A DNA stretch of 64,000 nucleotides from Lolium rigidum (taxonomy: Eukaryota > Streptophyta > Magnoliopsida > Poales > Poaceae), in contig NC_061513.1 of NCBI RefSeq assembly GCF_022539505.1, positions 185,286,017-185,350,016 of the forward strand, in the 5' to 3' direction. Each line of letters begins with the position of its first letter. Positions within the stretch are counted from its first letter, which is position 1. Below, in pieces: positions 43,296-53,929 of the stretch. The notes under the pieces were generated by a model. It ran no database searches. It was not told the DNA's origin and saw only the letters and a list, made by a program, of their open reading frames with translations. The translations under genes were made by a program, and so were the position numbers.

Positions 43296-45940
43296 AGCAT
43301 CCCCAAGCTTAGTTCCTACTCGCCCTCGAGTAGGTAAACGATAAAAACAATAATTTCTGAAGTGACATGCTACCAACATAATCTTGATCAACAATATTGT
43401 AAAGCATATGAGATGAATGAAGTGATTCAAAGCAATGGTATATAGATTGCTACCAAAAAGATAATGACTAAACAACTGAATCATATAGCAAAAACTTTTC
43501 ATGAATAGTATTTTCGAGACAAGCATCAAAAAGACTTGCATAAGAGTTAACTCATAAAGCAATAGATTCAAAGTAAGAGGTTTCGAAGCAACACAAAGGA
43601 TGATTAAGTTTCAGCAATTGCTTTCAACTTGTAACATGTATATCTCATGGATAATTGTCAACATAAAGTAATATAACAAGTGCAATAAGTAAACATTCAA
43701 GAATCAGTGCACACAGTTGACACAAGTGTTTGCTTCTAAGATAGAAAGAAGTAGGTAAACTGACTCAACATAAAGTAAAAGAAAGGCCCTTCGCAGAGGG
43801 AAGCAGGGATTACTCATGTGCTAGAGCTTTTTATTTTGAAAACATGGAAACAATTTTGTCAACGGTAGTAATAATTCATATGTGTTATGCATAAAACTTC
43901 TTATAAGTTGCAAGCCTCATGCATCGAATACCAATAGTGTTCGCACCTTGTCCTAATTAGCTCGGATTTCCATGGATTATCATTGCATTACATATGTTTC
44001 AACCAAGTGTCACAAATGGGTACCTCTATGCCACCTGTACAAAGGTCCAAGGAGATAAATCGCATTTGATTTCTCGATTTTGATAGATCTCAACTTGAGG
44101 ACATCCATACCGGGACAACATAGAAAACAGATAATGGACTCCTCTTTTTAATGCTTAAAGCATTCAACAACAAATAATATTCTCATAGGAGATTCTGAGG
44201 ATTAATGTCCAAGCTGAAACTTCCACCATGATACATGGCTTTGGTTGGCGGCCCAATGTTCTTCTCTAACAATATGCATACTCAAACCAATTAATCATGA
44301 TAAATCACCCTTACTTCAGACAAGACGAACATGCATAGCAACTCACATGATATTAAACAAAGGTGTAACAGTTGATGGCGTCCCCAGAAACATGGTTACC
44401 GCTCAACAAGCAACTTATAAGAACTAAGATACATAGCAACATATTCATCACCACAATAGTTTTTAAGCTATTTTCCCATGAGCTATGTATTGTAAAGACA
44501 AAGGAATGAAATTTTAAAGGTAGCATGCAAGCAATTTACTTTGGAATGGCAGAAAAATACCACATATAGGTAGTTATGGTGGACACAAATGGCATAGGTT
44601 TTGGCTCAAGGTTTTTGAATGCACGAGAAGCATTCCCTCTCAGTACAAGGCTTTGGCTAGCAAGGTTGTTTGAAGCAAACACAAGTATGAACTGGTACAG
44701 CAAAAACTTACACAAGAACATATTGCAAGCATTATAAGACTCTACACTGTCTTCCTTGTTGTTCAAACGCTTTTACCAGAAAATATCTAGACCTTAGAGA
44801 GACCAATCATGCAAACTAAATTTCAACAAGCTCTACAGTAGTTCTCCACTAATAGATTTAAACTACATGATGCAAGAGCTTAAACATGATCTATTTGAGA
44901 GCTCAAAACAATTGCCAAGTATCAAATTATTCAAGACAATATACCAACTACCACATGAAGCATTTTCTGTTTCCAACCAAATAACAATAAGTGAAGCGAT
45001 CAACTTTCACCATTGAACATTAAAAGTAAAAGCGAAGAACACTAGTGTTCATATGAAAAAGCGGAGCGTGTCTCTCTCCCACACAAGGATGTTTAGGATC
45101 CGATTTTATTCAGAGAATGAAAATAACAAAATGAAAATAAAAGCACACAGATGCTCCAAGTAAAGCACATAAGATGTGACGGAATAAAATTATAGTTTCA
45201 CTAGAGGTGACCTGATAAGTTTGTTGATGAAGAAGGGGATGCCCAAGGCATTCCCAAGCTTAGATGCTTGAGTCTTCTTGAAATATGCAGGGATGAACCA
45301 CGGGGGCATCCCCACGCTTAGACTTTTCACTCTTCTTGATCATACCATATCATCCTCCTCTCTTGATCCTTGAAAACTTCCTCCACACCAAACTTAAAGC
45401 AATCTCATTAGAGGGTTAGTGCATAATAAAAATTCACATGTTCAGCAAAGACACAATCATTACCAACACTTCTGGACATTACTCAAAGATAATGAAATTT
45501 AATGGAGCAAATAAATCCAATCAAACACAGTAAAAGAGGCAATGCGAAATAAAAGGCAGAATCTGTCAAAACAGAACAGTCCGTAAAGACAAATTTTTCT
45601 GAGGCACTTAACTTGCTCAGATGGAAAAACTCAAATCTAATGAAAGTTGCGTACATATCTGAGGATCATGCATGAATTTTCGCTGATTTTTTTGATTCTT
45701 CTACAGAGAGAAAAAAGCGAATTCGTGACAGATAAGAAATCTGTTTCTGCGCAGAAATTCAAATCTAGCATCAACTTTCTATTAGAGACTTTACTTGGCA
45801 CAAAAACGAAATAAACATGATAAGGAGATGTTGCTACAGTAATAACAACTTCCAAGACACAACAAAACAGTAGCAAAATAAAAACATGGGTTATCTCCCA
45901 AGAAGTGCTTTCTTTATAGCCATTAAGATGAGCTCAGTAA
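43296..45940 (-). other. Non-coding interior of element C with PPT
   Basis: Begins with the PPT (minus strand CTAAGCTTGGGGATGCT, 43296-43312) and the CCTACTCG/CGAGTAGG inverted repeat. It is collinear with B and E and has PPT-like repeats near 45247-45263 and 45305-45321. No supported ORF. Confidence 0.7.
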
Positions 45941-45949
45941 TTTTAATAA

Positions 45950-46046
45950 GGGATTTCTATTTTCGTGCCCTCGGTTCCTTAGTTGTACTCAGTTTTCCCC
46001 AGCTCCTTAGGTTTCCTCAGTTTTACCCAAACCTTTGTCTGAAACC
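45950..46046. repeat. Left terminal inverted repeat of MULE M
   Basis: 97 bp pairing with 50828-50925 with few mismatches (one extra base near the middle). The arm contains the words CTTAGTTGTACTCAGTTTTC and CTCAGTTTTACCC. Confidence 0.93.
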
Positions 46047-46264
46047 ATCACACGTGATGTAACGGCCGGTTGCCCGACGGTTGACCGTTATCTTCTGACT
46101 AGTGGGGCCACGTAGAGCCCGCAAAGACACGTCGGACCATCCATCTTTGTTTGACCGTAAGCATCGCTGTATCCCCGACCAAAACGCGAACGAGTGGGGC
46201 TTCGGTATATCGAATGACAAGTGGGGCCATGACGCTGATACAAGGGGCAATACACGGGTAGGAT

Positions 46265-46870
46265 TAGATTTTTAAATGGAGCTCTACCAGCGATGGCACG
46301 GAGGAGGTGGCATGCGGGGTGCCGAGATGAGATCGACGTCCACAATGAACTGCATGAGGCGAGACCAGACGCATTAGATAGATATGAACTAGACGCGTTT
46401 AACCATGCAAAGAAGAGAAGAAATGGTCGAGGACATCGAAGACTACGTCAAAACTTTGACTCGACCGTGTCGGACACGAACACGAGCAATGTAGAGAAAA
46501 CTAGTGTCTCTCCTTTCCGGCGTGTATAGGTGGGTGCTAGGAGAGTGTGGTGGCGAAGGGAAAGACCTCGCGGCGGTCCGTGGCGTCCAGACATAGCGGG
46601 TCGGCGTGGCCGTGCCCACGGCGGCGTGCATGCATGTTCGGCATTGGCATCGGCATGTACGTTCGGCATTGGCCTCGGCGGTATCTCCGGTGTGTCGCTG
46701 ATCGAATGAGGGGACGGGATTGAGGGTGCATCCCGACGTTGACCTAGCAGTGGCGGCGAGCATAGCCGTTCTGACCATGCCGATATCGGCATCGGCATCG
46801 TTTGGAGGCTGTGGTGCTCGAATCAAGTTGGGATTTGTTTCTCGTAGGCCAAAATGAATTTGAAACAAGT
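46265..46870. other. GC-rich subterminal segment of MULE M
   Basis: A CG-rich stretch with overlapping open frames on both strands (for example 46293-46529 plus, 46443-46868 minus). It includes a repetitive GGCATTGGCATCGGCATG part near 46640-46680. The composition resembles exon or promoter DNA taken from a gene, but I recognise no protein. Confidence 0.35.
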
Positions 46871-47417
46871 TTCATGTTGAAGGTTAGGTAACGAAAGTTT
46901 GTAACTATCCCAAAATTATACTAGCGCCATGGTGAGGTTCTTTTTGATAGAGCTATACGGTTGGGCAAACTTTTTTGACACTTTTTAGATAGGGTTCCTT
47001 GTTGTTACACGTATGGCATCATGTATGGAAAATTTGTGGTCATTTGGAGATGTTCGAAAAAATCACTTTGCTTAAGCGCATGCCGTTTCGTCTCGCTGAA
47101 ACCAGCTTTTCTAACAAGGTGATTTTTTCTACCTTCTCTAAATAACCTCAAATTTCATACAGCTGATCTTCTATACATAGATAGATAGATTGTTTCGTTT
47201 TTACATTTTTCGAACTTTTTATTTCCCTTTATAATACCCAATTGATTTTCAGGTCAAAACCTCGAAAAACAAGCATCATGTATGGCATCATTTCACCCTA
47301 AATTTCAAATTTTCCGAAACTTTCCCTTTTAGATATTCCTTGTTGTTATAGGTATGCCATCATGTATGCCAAACTTGGTTAGGTCTCACTCGAAACCAGC
47401 TTTTGTAACAAATTAGG

Positions 47418-47925
47418 TGATGGTTTATCATTTTTTTGCGTGAAAAGTAATGGCAACAACAAATCGGTGATGGGGTTTATCATATTTTTTTGCGTGAAAA
47501 GTAATGGCTACAACAAATTGTTGATGGTTTATCATTTTTTGCGTGAAAAGTAATGGCTACAACAAATTGTTGATGGTTTATCATTTTTTTGCGTGAAAAG
47601 TAATGGCAACAACAAATCGGTGATGGTTTATCATTTTTTTGCGTGAAAAGTAATGGCTACAACAAATTGTTGATGGTTTATCATTTTTTTGCGTGAAAAG
47701 TAATGGCAACAACAACTCGGTGATGGTTTATCATTTTTTTTGCGTGAAAAGTAATGGCTACAACAAATTGTTGATGGTTTATCATTTTTTTGCGTGAAAA
47801 GTAATGGCAACAACAAATCGGTGATGGTTTATCATTTTTTTTGCGTGAAAAGTAATGGCTACAACAAATTGTTGATGGTTTATCATTTTTTTGCGTGAAA
47901 ATTAACGCCTAAAATAGTTTATAAT
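47418..47925. repeat. Tandem repeat, about 50 bp x 10, in MULE M
   Basis: Units read TGATGGTTTATCATTTTTT, GCGTGAAAAGTAATGGC and then either AACAACAAATCGG (type a) or TACAACAAATTGT (type b). From about 47570 on, a and b alternate, giving a higher-order period of about 100 bp. The last unit decays (GCGTGAAAATTAACGCC). Confidence 0.92.
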
Positions 47926-48858
47926 TTTTAGCGCGTGAAAAATAATACGTAAAACCGCCCTTCAAGATACTTAGAGGGTGGAAGCTAATTAACCGCCAAC
48001 AGAGAGAGAGAGAGAGGGGTTATCCTGCCCGTTCCCTATATCATACGATCAACGGTCGGCGGGCACGATCCGCGTGACATGGGCTAGACCAATCAGGGCG
48101 ATGATGCACGTCTGCGAGAATTTGTGAAGAGAGAGGGCAAAACCGAGTACTATCAAGAAACCAAGGGCACCTGAGTAGTAAACAGACTAAGGGATTCAAA
48201 TTTGAGATTTGAAAAATGGAAAATGTGTGTTTTGTACAATGAAACCCATCTTGGCCTACCTCAAACTATTTGCAATACCAATATACATCGAGTGTGAGAA
48301 TTGTGGCCTCATTTAGACAAAGTATGATTTGGGGGAAGTCTGTTTTGGGAAGGGCTTATTGTGGAAAACCATGCACCTTCATAGCTACTAGGTGATTTGA
48401 GAAGTGGCAATTTGTGGTAAAACTTGATTTATCTATGATTTATCTATGATTTGAGAAGTGGCAATTTGTGGTAAAGACTCCATGAGTAAGTGCCACTCTT
48501 TTTCGGATTTTTTTTCACATTAAATGACTCATTTAACTAGTTAATCCCATTTGTTGACTCTCTGTTGACCAGCCACTTGAGGGTAAAACTGAGTATATTG
48601 CACTAGCCAGTATTAGCAATCGAGGGGAAAATTGAGCACACAAAAAATGCTAGTATAAGACTCGAGGGTATACCCGAGTATATCTAAATTTTCGGGGTTA
48701 GACTCGAGGACACGTGCAATTGTTGACGCGTAGACGCGGGTCGCGGTGGAGAAGTCGAGACGTGCAATCGTGGACGCGTGTCGCGTTGCGTAAGTCCAAG
48801 ACGTGCGGACGTGCACCTGTGCACGCGTAGGACGCGGGTCGCATTAACCACCCCTCGC

Positions 48859-48868
48859 CTTTATAGAC
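48859..48868 (+). promoter_or_regulatory. Likely TATA box of the gene inside MULE M
   Basis: CTTTATAGAC, 126 bp before the ATG at 48994, followed by a C/T-rich leader (CTCACACTCTCTCTCGTCAC), typical of grass 5' leaders. Confidence 0.5.
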
Positions 48869-48993
48869 GCCTCCTCACACTCTCTCTCGTCACTCTCACT
48901 CGCTCACGCATCGCCAACTCTCTCACGTCCCATCATCTTCTCCAAAGCAAAAAACCCTCTCCCTCTCCCTCTTCCTCTTCCTCCGCCGGAGAG

Positions 48994-50171
48994 ATGGACA
49001 AGGAGAATGCCAATCCCATCGTCGTCGAGGTTGGCTCAAAGCGCGACGCCTCCATCTTCGGCGCCGTCCCCTCTACGGACGACGACGCCGCCGCCGTCGC
49101 CGGTGCATCGGAGGCTGCTGCCGCCGGTGGCAGTCAGATCCCGGCGGGATGGGACGACCCCTACGACCCCGTGCCGTACGTCCCGCCCCCGAACCCCTAC
49201 GACACCTCCCTGGAGGACCCATGGAACGAGGTAACTACGGTTTGCTTCCTTTTTGTTCCCCATTCCTTTTTGAACCCTATTTTTGCTGGTGTAGATGGAT
49301 CCGTAGATGGATGAGTATTGGGCTAATATTTGCGCCGATTTTATTCCATTTTGTTTTGATCACTTCTTGATTTCGTTTAAGATTTGGGGTTCGGCTGTTC
49401 GGTTAATTTATGCAAGTAATATTGGATCTCAATCAGTTAATTTATGCAAGTAATCATGGGATCTCAATCAGTTATTTTATGCACTAATCAAAAGATATCA
49501 ACCGTTTAATTTTGCAAATAATCTCGAATGTGTTCAAGTTTAGATCTAGTTCAGATCTAGAATCTGTTTCTTTGCCTATGATGAATGGTTGGGCACAAAT
49601 TTTTACAGGGAGGGTTCAGCGAACCATTGCCGTGTACAAATCTGTTGTGCATGAGCTTTAGTTCGCTAACACCTTCCCCGTAGATATATAATCATGTCCA
49701 CTCTAACCGAGGCTGACTCGTTTTTCTTAACTTTGTTATCATGTACGTTAGTCATCGTTGCAACTCATTCACTAGTTTCTGTTTGATATGGATCAGATGT
49801 TCGGCAGCGACGTCGGCAGCGACGAAGAGGAGGAGGACGTCAAGACTCGCCGAGTCTCGCGGAGGCCGCAGGTCGGCCGATACATCTCCTACTTCGCCAA
49901 GGAGGTGTACAGGTGCCCCTTACGCACCGGGAGACTCGGCGCCACGGACTTCAACTGCCTCGTCACGCATGCTGAGAACATCAGCAACACCTTCCCCAAA
50001 GTCGGCACGACGGTGAACGTCCACTCCTTCCGCGCCAAGCACAGGGCGCTCGGCATGCACCTCCGCAGCTTGCAGCGGGTGGAGATCTCCGCCGGACGCA
50101 TGCCTCCGCTCAAGCCCAAGGCTCCCAAGGGGAGCAAGAGCAACAAGTGGAGGCAGAGCCAGATGGGGTAG
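48994..50171 (+). CDS. Two-exon gene inside MULE M: acidic, zf-XS-like protein of unknown function
   Basis: Exon 1 48994-49230 (79 codons, MDKENANPIVVEVGSKR ...), intron 49231-49796 (GTAACT ... GATCAG, phase 0), exon 2 49797-50171 (124 codons and TAG). The product would be 203 residues. The N-terminus is Ala/Asp-rich, then Pro/Tyr-rich (WDDPYDPVPYVPPPNPYD), then acidic (GSDEEEED). The C-terminal domain has YFAKEVYRCPLRTGRLGATD, FNCLVTHAEN and SFRAKHRALGMHL. The order Cys-Pro, a conserved His-Ala, then KH-x-AL resembles the zf-XS-type module of grass proteins, but the second Cys of a CxxC is missing. The tail is basic (KPKAPKGSKSNKWRQ). Intact frame, leader and splice sites suggest recent capture or a maintained gene. 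Confidence 0.7.
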
Positions 50172-50719
50172 GCGGAGTCCTGGACGTGTCGCTGCTGCTG
50201 CTGCTGCCTCCTAGTTTGTTGTTGGGATCCCTTTGTTGTTAGCTAGGGATCCCTTGTTGTTATGTTAGTATGATGGTGTCTGTGAAGAACCTCGTTACTA
50301 TGTTGGCTGCTGTGTATGCAGCCTATTATCTATCCATATTATCTAGGGATTATCTATCCCTAGTCTACTATATTTTGTTGGCCGTACTTAGTTTTCTTGA
50401 TTTACTATGACTGTGAATTTATCGTACATTATCCTGGAGATTTGCTTCTAGATTTAACTACATACATATGGACCGGAGGGAGTACTAGATTTGCTGCCAT
50501 ATTGGGCAAACAACGAGGGCCAAAAGGCACAAATAATTGAAGAAAGTCAGAAATGCAAGCTTCTCTAGATTTTATACTAATTTGGTGAAAAGGACAGAGA
50601 GAAAGAGGGGAAAAAGGTGCACTTAATAATGCCAATTTTGGGCCGAGAGAGACAGAACCCAGCTCCTGCTCACGTGCAACCAAACGCTTCTCGTCCTGTC
50701 CCACGCGGTCCCTTTCTAC

Positions 50720-50780
50720 CAGCCCCACGCGACGCGGGCCCACACGACGCGGCCCCACACGACGCGGCCCCACACGTGAC
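50720..50780. repeat. Short GC-rich tandem repeat in MULE M
   Basis: Three to four copies of a 14-15-bp unit GACGCGGCCCCACAC near the right TIR. It creates a spurious repetitive minus-strand frame. Confidence 0.85.
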
Positions 50781-50827
50781 CGAACGGTCAACTAAACGGG
50801 AATCCTGCCGTCTGAGCTGCTTCTGCG

Positions 50828-50925
50828 GGTTTCAGACAAACGTTTGGGTAAAACTGAGGAAAAACTAAGGAGCTGGGGAAAACTGAGTACAACTAAGGAA
50901 CTGAGGGCACGAAAATAGAAATCCC
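50828..50925. repeat. Right terminal inverted repeat of MULE M
   Basis: 98 bp complementary to 45950-46046, ending AAATAGAAATCCC before the TSD copy TTTTAATAA. Confidence 0.93.
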
Positions 50926-51005
50926 TTTTAATAATGCTCTCATAAAATAGAAAATGAAGCAAAAGGAGCATCAAGAAGCAAATTCAAAACACATTTAAGC
51001 CTAAC

Positions 51006-51701
51006 TCACTTCCTATGAAAAGGAATCTTGTAAGGAAACAAGTACTGAAAGCACATAGCAACAAGCATAAAAAGGCAACACAAGTTCAACTTCAAGATTC
51101 TCAACATAAAGAGGGGAAACTTAATATTATTAAGATGCATATAACCATGTTTCCCTCTCTCATAATAACTTTCAGTAGCATCATTAACAAACTGAACAAT
51201 ATAACGATCACATGAAACATTCTTATCATGAGCTACATGCATAAAATTATTACTCTCCACATAAGCATAGTCATTACTATTAATTGTAGTGGGAGCAAAT
51301 TCAATAAGATAGCTATCATTATTATTCTCATCACCATAATCATCATATATAGGAGGCATATTGTAATCATAATTAATTTCCTCCTCAATAGTAGGTGGAC
51401 TGAAAATATCATATTCATCATTGTAATCATCATAAATGGGAGGCAAAGTGTCATCAAAGAAAATTTTCTCCTCAAAACTTGGGGGACTAAAAATATCATT
51501 TTCATCAAAACCGACCTCCCCAAGCATAAATTCTTCCATAGCATTAGCAATAATAGTGTTCAAAGAGTTCATGCTAATAACATTGCTACAACTATTTTGC
51601 AAACAAAGTTCCATGGGTTTTTTAATTCTCTCTTCAAACACCTCATGTCCTAACTCAAGATAAATACTATAAAGATCTCTAATATTTTTGTTGTTTTCCA
51701 T
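51006..51701 (-). CDS. Acidic ORF with hydrophobic C-terminus, unknown function (element C)
   Basis: 231 codons, ATG at 51701 (MENNKNIRDLYSIYLELGHE), about 145 bp inside the PBS. Homologous to the element B ORF: both share NSLNTIIANAME-like, GEVGFDENDIFSPPS, NNNDSY, EFAPTT, YAYVESNNFMH and the YYE/HRK tail. The block DIFSPP...PPIYDD occurs twice in tandem here (about residues 89-118 and 119-148) and once in B. Residues about 195-222 are hydrophobic (LKLNLCCLFMLVAMCFQYLF). The frame is intact, about 70 bp from the MULE insertion. No known family. Confidence 0.65.
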   Translation of the reverse strand: MENNKNIRDLYSIYLELGHEVFEERIKKPMELCLQNSCSNVISMNSLNTIIANAMEEFMLGEVGFDENDIFSPPSFEEKIFFDDTLPPIYDDYNDEYDIFSPPTIEEEINYDYNMPPIYDDYGDENNNDSYLIEFAPTTINSNDYAYVESNNFMHVAHDKNVSCDRYIVQFVNDATESYYERGKHGYMHLNNIKFPLFMLRILKLNLCCLFMLVAMCFQYLFPYKIPFHRK

Positions 51702-51847
51702 TAAGCCTAACTAGTGAAAATAAAAACAAGAAACAAAAAGATATAATTGCAGAATCTAAAGGAGATACCTTCGAGCACTCACACACCGGCAATAGTGCTA
51801 GGAAATAGCTTAGTAGTCGGAGGATGTGAATACCTTTTACCTTACCT

Positions 51848-51864
51848 CCCCGGCAACGGCGCCG
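51848..51864 (-). promoter_or_regulatory. Primer-binding site of element C (tRNA-Asp, first base changed)
   Basis: CCCCGGCAACGGCGCC followed by G where B and E have A, so the minus strand reads CGGCGCCGTTGCC. A decayed second copy with its spacer (CACCGGCAATAGTGCTAGG, 51784-51802) lies about 64 bp inside. Confidence 0.75.
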
Positions 51865-51875
51865 TGAAAATAGCT

Positions 51876-53355
51876 TGATGTCTACGCACGCTTATATTCC
51901 CGTAGACAGTGTTGGGCCTCCAAGAGCGAGAGGTTTGTAGAACAGTAGCAAGTTTCCCTTAAGTGAATCACCCAAGGTTTATCGAACTCGGGGAGGTAGA
52001 GGTCAAAGATATTCCTCTCAAGCAACCCTGCAATTAAGATACAAGAAGTCTCTTGTGTCCCCAACACACCTAATACACTTGTCAGATGTATAGGTGCACT
52101 AGTTCGGCGAAGAGATAGTAAAACGCAGGTGGTATAGATGGTAGTAAACGGTAATTGCAATCTGAAGTAAATATTGCAGGAAGTAAAGATGCAATAAAAC
52201 AGTAAATAAGCGATGTTTGCAGTATTTGGAAACAAGACCTAGGGATCATACTTTCACTAGTGGACACTCTCAACAATGATCACATAATAAATAAATAACT
52301 TCTCCTCACTTGTGCTACTTTCAAACACTCTCTTGTTGGATAACAAACACCATTCATTGTGTAGGGCTACAAGAGCACACCTCAAGCCGGAGTAAACAAG
52401 CTCCACAACATCCGGAGTTCATATTAAAGTAACCTCTAGAGTGCATAATAGACCGTTGCAATTTAGACCGAGTACTAACATAGCATACACACTGTCACCA
52501 ATAGCTATGAAAGGGGGAATAGATCACATCAATACTATCATAGTAATAGTTAACTTCATAATCTACAAGAGATTACAATCATAACCTACGCCAAGTACTA
52601 CATGATGCACACACTCGTCACCTTTACATCATGGAGGAGGAATAGACTACTTTAATAACATCACTAGAGTAGCACATAGATTAATAGTGATACAAAGCTC
52701 ATGATCACATAAAGATCACACCATGGGAGAGAGAGATGAACCACATAGCTACCGGTAGAGCCCTCAGCCTCGGGGGAGAACTACTCCCTCCTCATCATGG
52801 GAGACAGCAGCGGCAATGAAGATGGCGGTGGTGTCGATGGAGATGGATTCCGGGGGCAATTCCCCGTCCCGGCAGCGTGCCGGAACAGAGACTTATGTCC
52901 CCCAAAACTTGTCTTTGCGATGGCGGCGCCTACGGAACTCTTCGTGGAATATGACTGGATGATTTAGGGTTTTCGCGACGGTGAGGATATATAGGCGTAA
53001 GGGCGGCCTCGGAGGGGTCCCGAGGGATCCACACCATAGGGGGCGCCCCCCCATGGTCGCACCGCCATGTGGGGTGGGCCCCCTGGGCCCCCTCTGGCCC
53101 CTCTCTGGCTCCCTGTGTCCGTCTCGGCAAAATAAGAGGTATGACTTTTGTTTCGTCCAATTCCGAGAATATTTCATGTGTAAGATTTCTGGAACCAAAA
53201 ACAGCAGAAAACAGGAACTGGCACTTCGGCATCTTGTTAATAGGTTAGTTCCGGAAAATGCATCAAAACATTATAAAGTATGAACAAAACATGTAGGTAT
53301 TGTCATAAAACTAGCATGGAACATAAGAAATTATAGATACGTTGGAGACGTATCA
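51876..53355 (-). repeat. 5' LTR of element C
   Basis: 1,480 bp, partner of 41814-43295. The minus-strand TATA box lies at 52985-52995. The TSD copy ATCCA follows. Confidence 0.93.
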
Positions 53356-53360
53356 ATCCA

Positions 53361-53929
53361 TCAGCGTCACACCGAAGGAGATCCATCACCATAGTTCATC
53401 CATTCCATCTATCATCTCATCCATAGCCATCACCATTGTAATAGAGATCTCCTTGAGAATTGGTGACCATTGTAAGAATATTGTGATTTCAATCTAAGCA
53501 TTTTGCACAATGATTTCTATCTTTATATTTGATCTTGATATTATGTGTGACTAGTCCTCACGAGCTGAGGGTTGGGGTGAATCCTCGCAGCGTTCATGTG
53601 CATCCAATGTTATGTTATGTGTAAGGATAGAATATGAGTTTTACAATCTTGTATCCTTGTCTATTTACCCATATCATTCGAGTCGATCAAGGGAAGAGGT
53701 GTGATGAGTGGATAACGACGTGATACCGCGAAACCTCAGTGACAGAAAGGGGAAAGTAGCGGTACATGTTTAGTGATTTATTAAGGATCATAGCACAATC
53801 ATCTAGCTTAAGGATTTGGTATGTATTTACTTAAAAACTATTATTACTTGCAGCTGTAAGGACAAATGGTTGGACCATTAGGCTCTTGTCACCTCTGACT
53901 TTAGGGGCAAGAGTATTTATGGATGTGCT
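53361..53929 (+). mobile_element. Probable old gypsy LTR (element J), right part
   Basis: Continuation of 41411-41808 after element C. It has LTR-like words (GATACCGCGAAACCTCAGTG, GGGGAAAGTAGCGG, GCTGTAAGGACAAATGG) and no ORF. It is cut at 53930 by element I, whose left TSD copy would be GTGCT (53925-53929). Confidence 0.4.

Larger units (their letters stand above)
45950..50925. mobile_element. Mutator-like element (MULE M), Pack-MULE type, carrying a gene
   Basis: A 4,976-bp element with terminal inverted repeats of about 98 bp (GGGATTTCTATTTTCGTGCC at the left end, its complement at the right). It is flanked by the 9-bp direct repeat TTTTAATAA at 45941-45949 and 50926-50934. Nine-base TSDs and long TIRs define Mutator-like elements. 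There is no MURA transposase; instead it holds a tandem repeat and a two-exon gene with its own promoter. It interrupts the interior of element C, whose uninterrupted counterpart is seen in B near 34075. Confidence 0.92.
41814..53355 (-). mobile_element. Non-autonomous gypsy retrotransposon (element C), TSD ATCCA, interrupted by MULE M
   Basis: LTRs at 41814-43295 and 51876-53355 (1,482 and 1,480 bp), minus orientation, flanked by ATCCA at 41809-41813 and 53356-53360. Without the 4,985-bp MULE insertion plus its TSD copy, the interior is about 3.6 kb: PBS, one ORF related to that of B, non-coding sequence and PPT. No gag or pol. The LTRs are of the A/B type without the 46-bp block of B. Confidence 0.94.

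Noticed and set aside
47418..47925. Spaced repeat array resembling CRISPR
   Set aside because: The units are contiguous tandem copies without unique spacers, in a plant transposon.
49036..49263. Minus-strand frame opposite the first exon in the MULE
   Set aside because: A mirror of a GC-rich exon. The plus strand has TATA, leader, splice sites and domain-like sequence.
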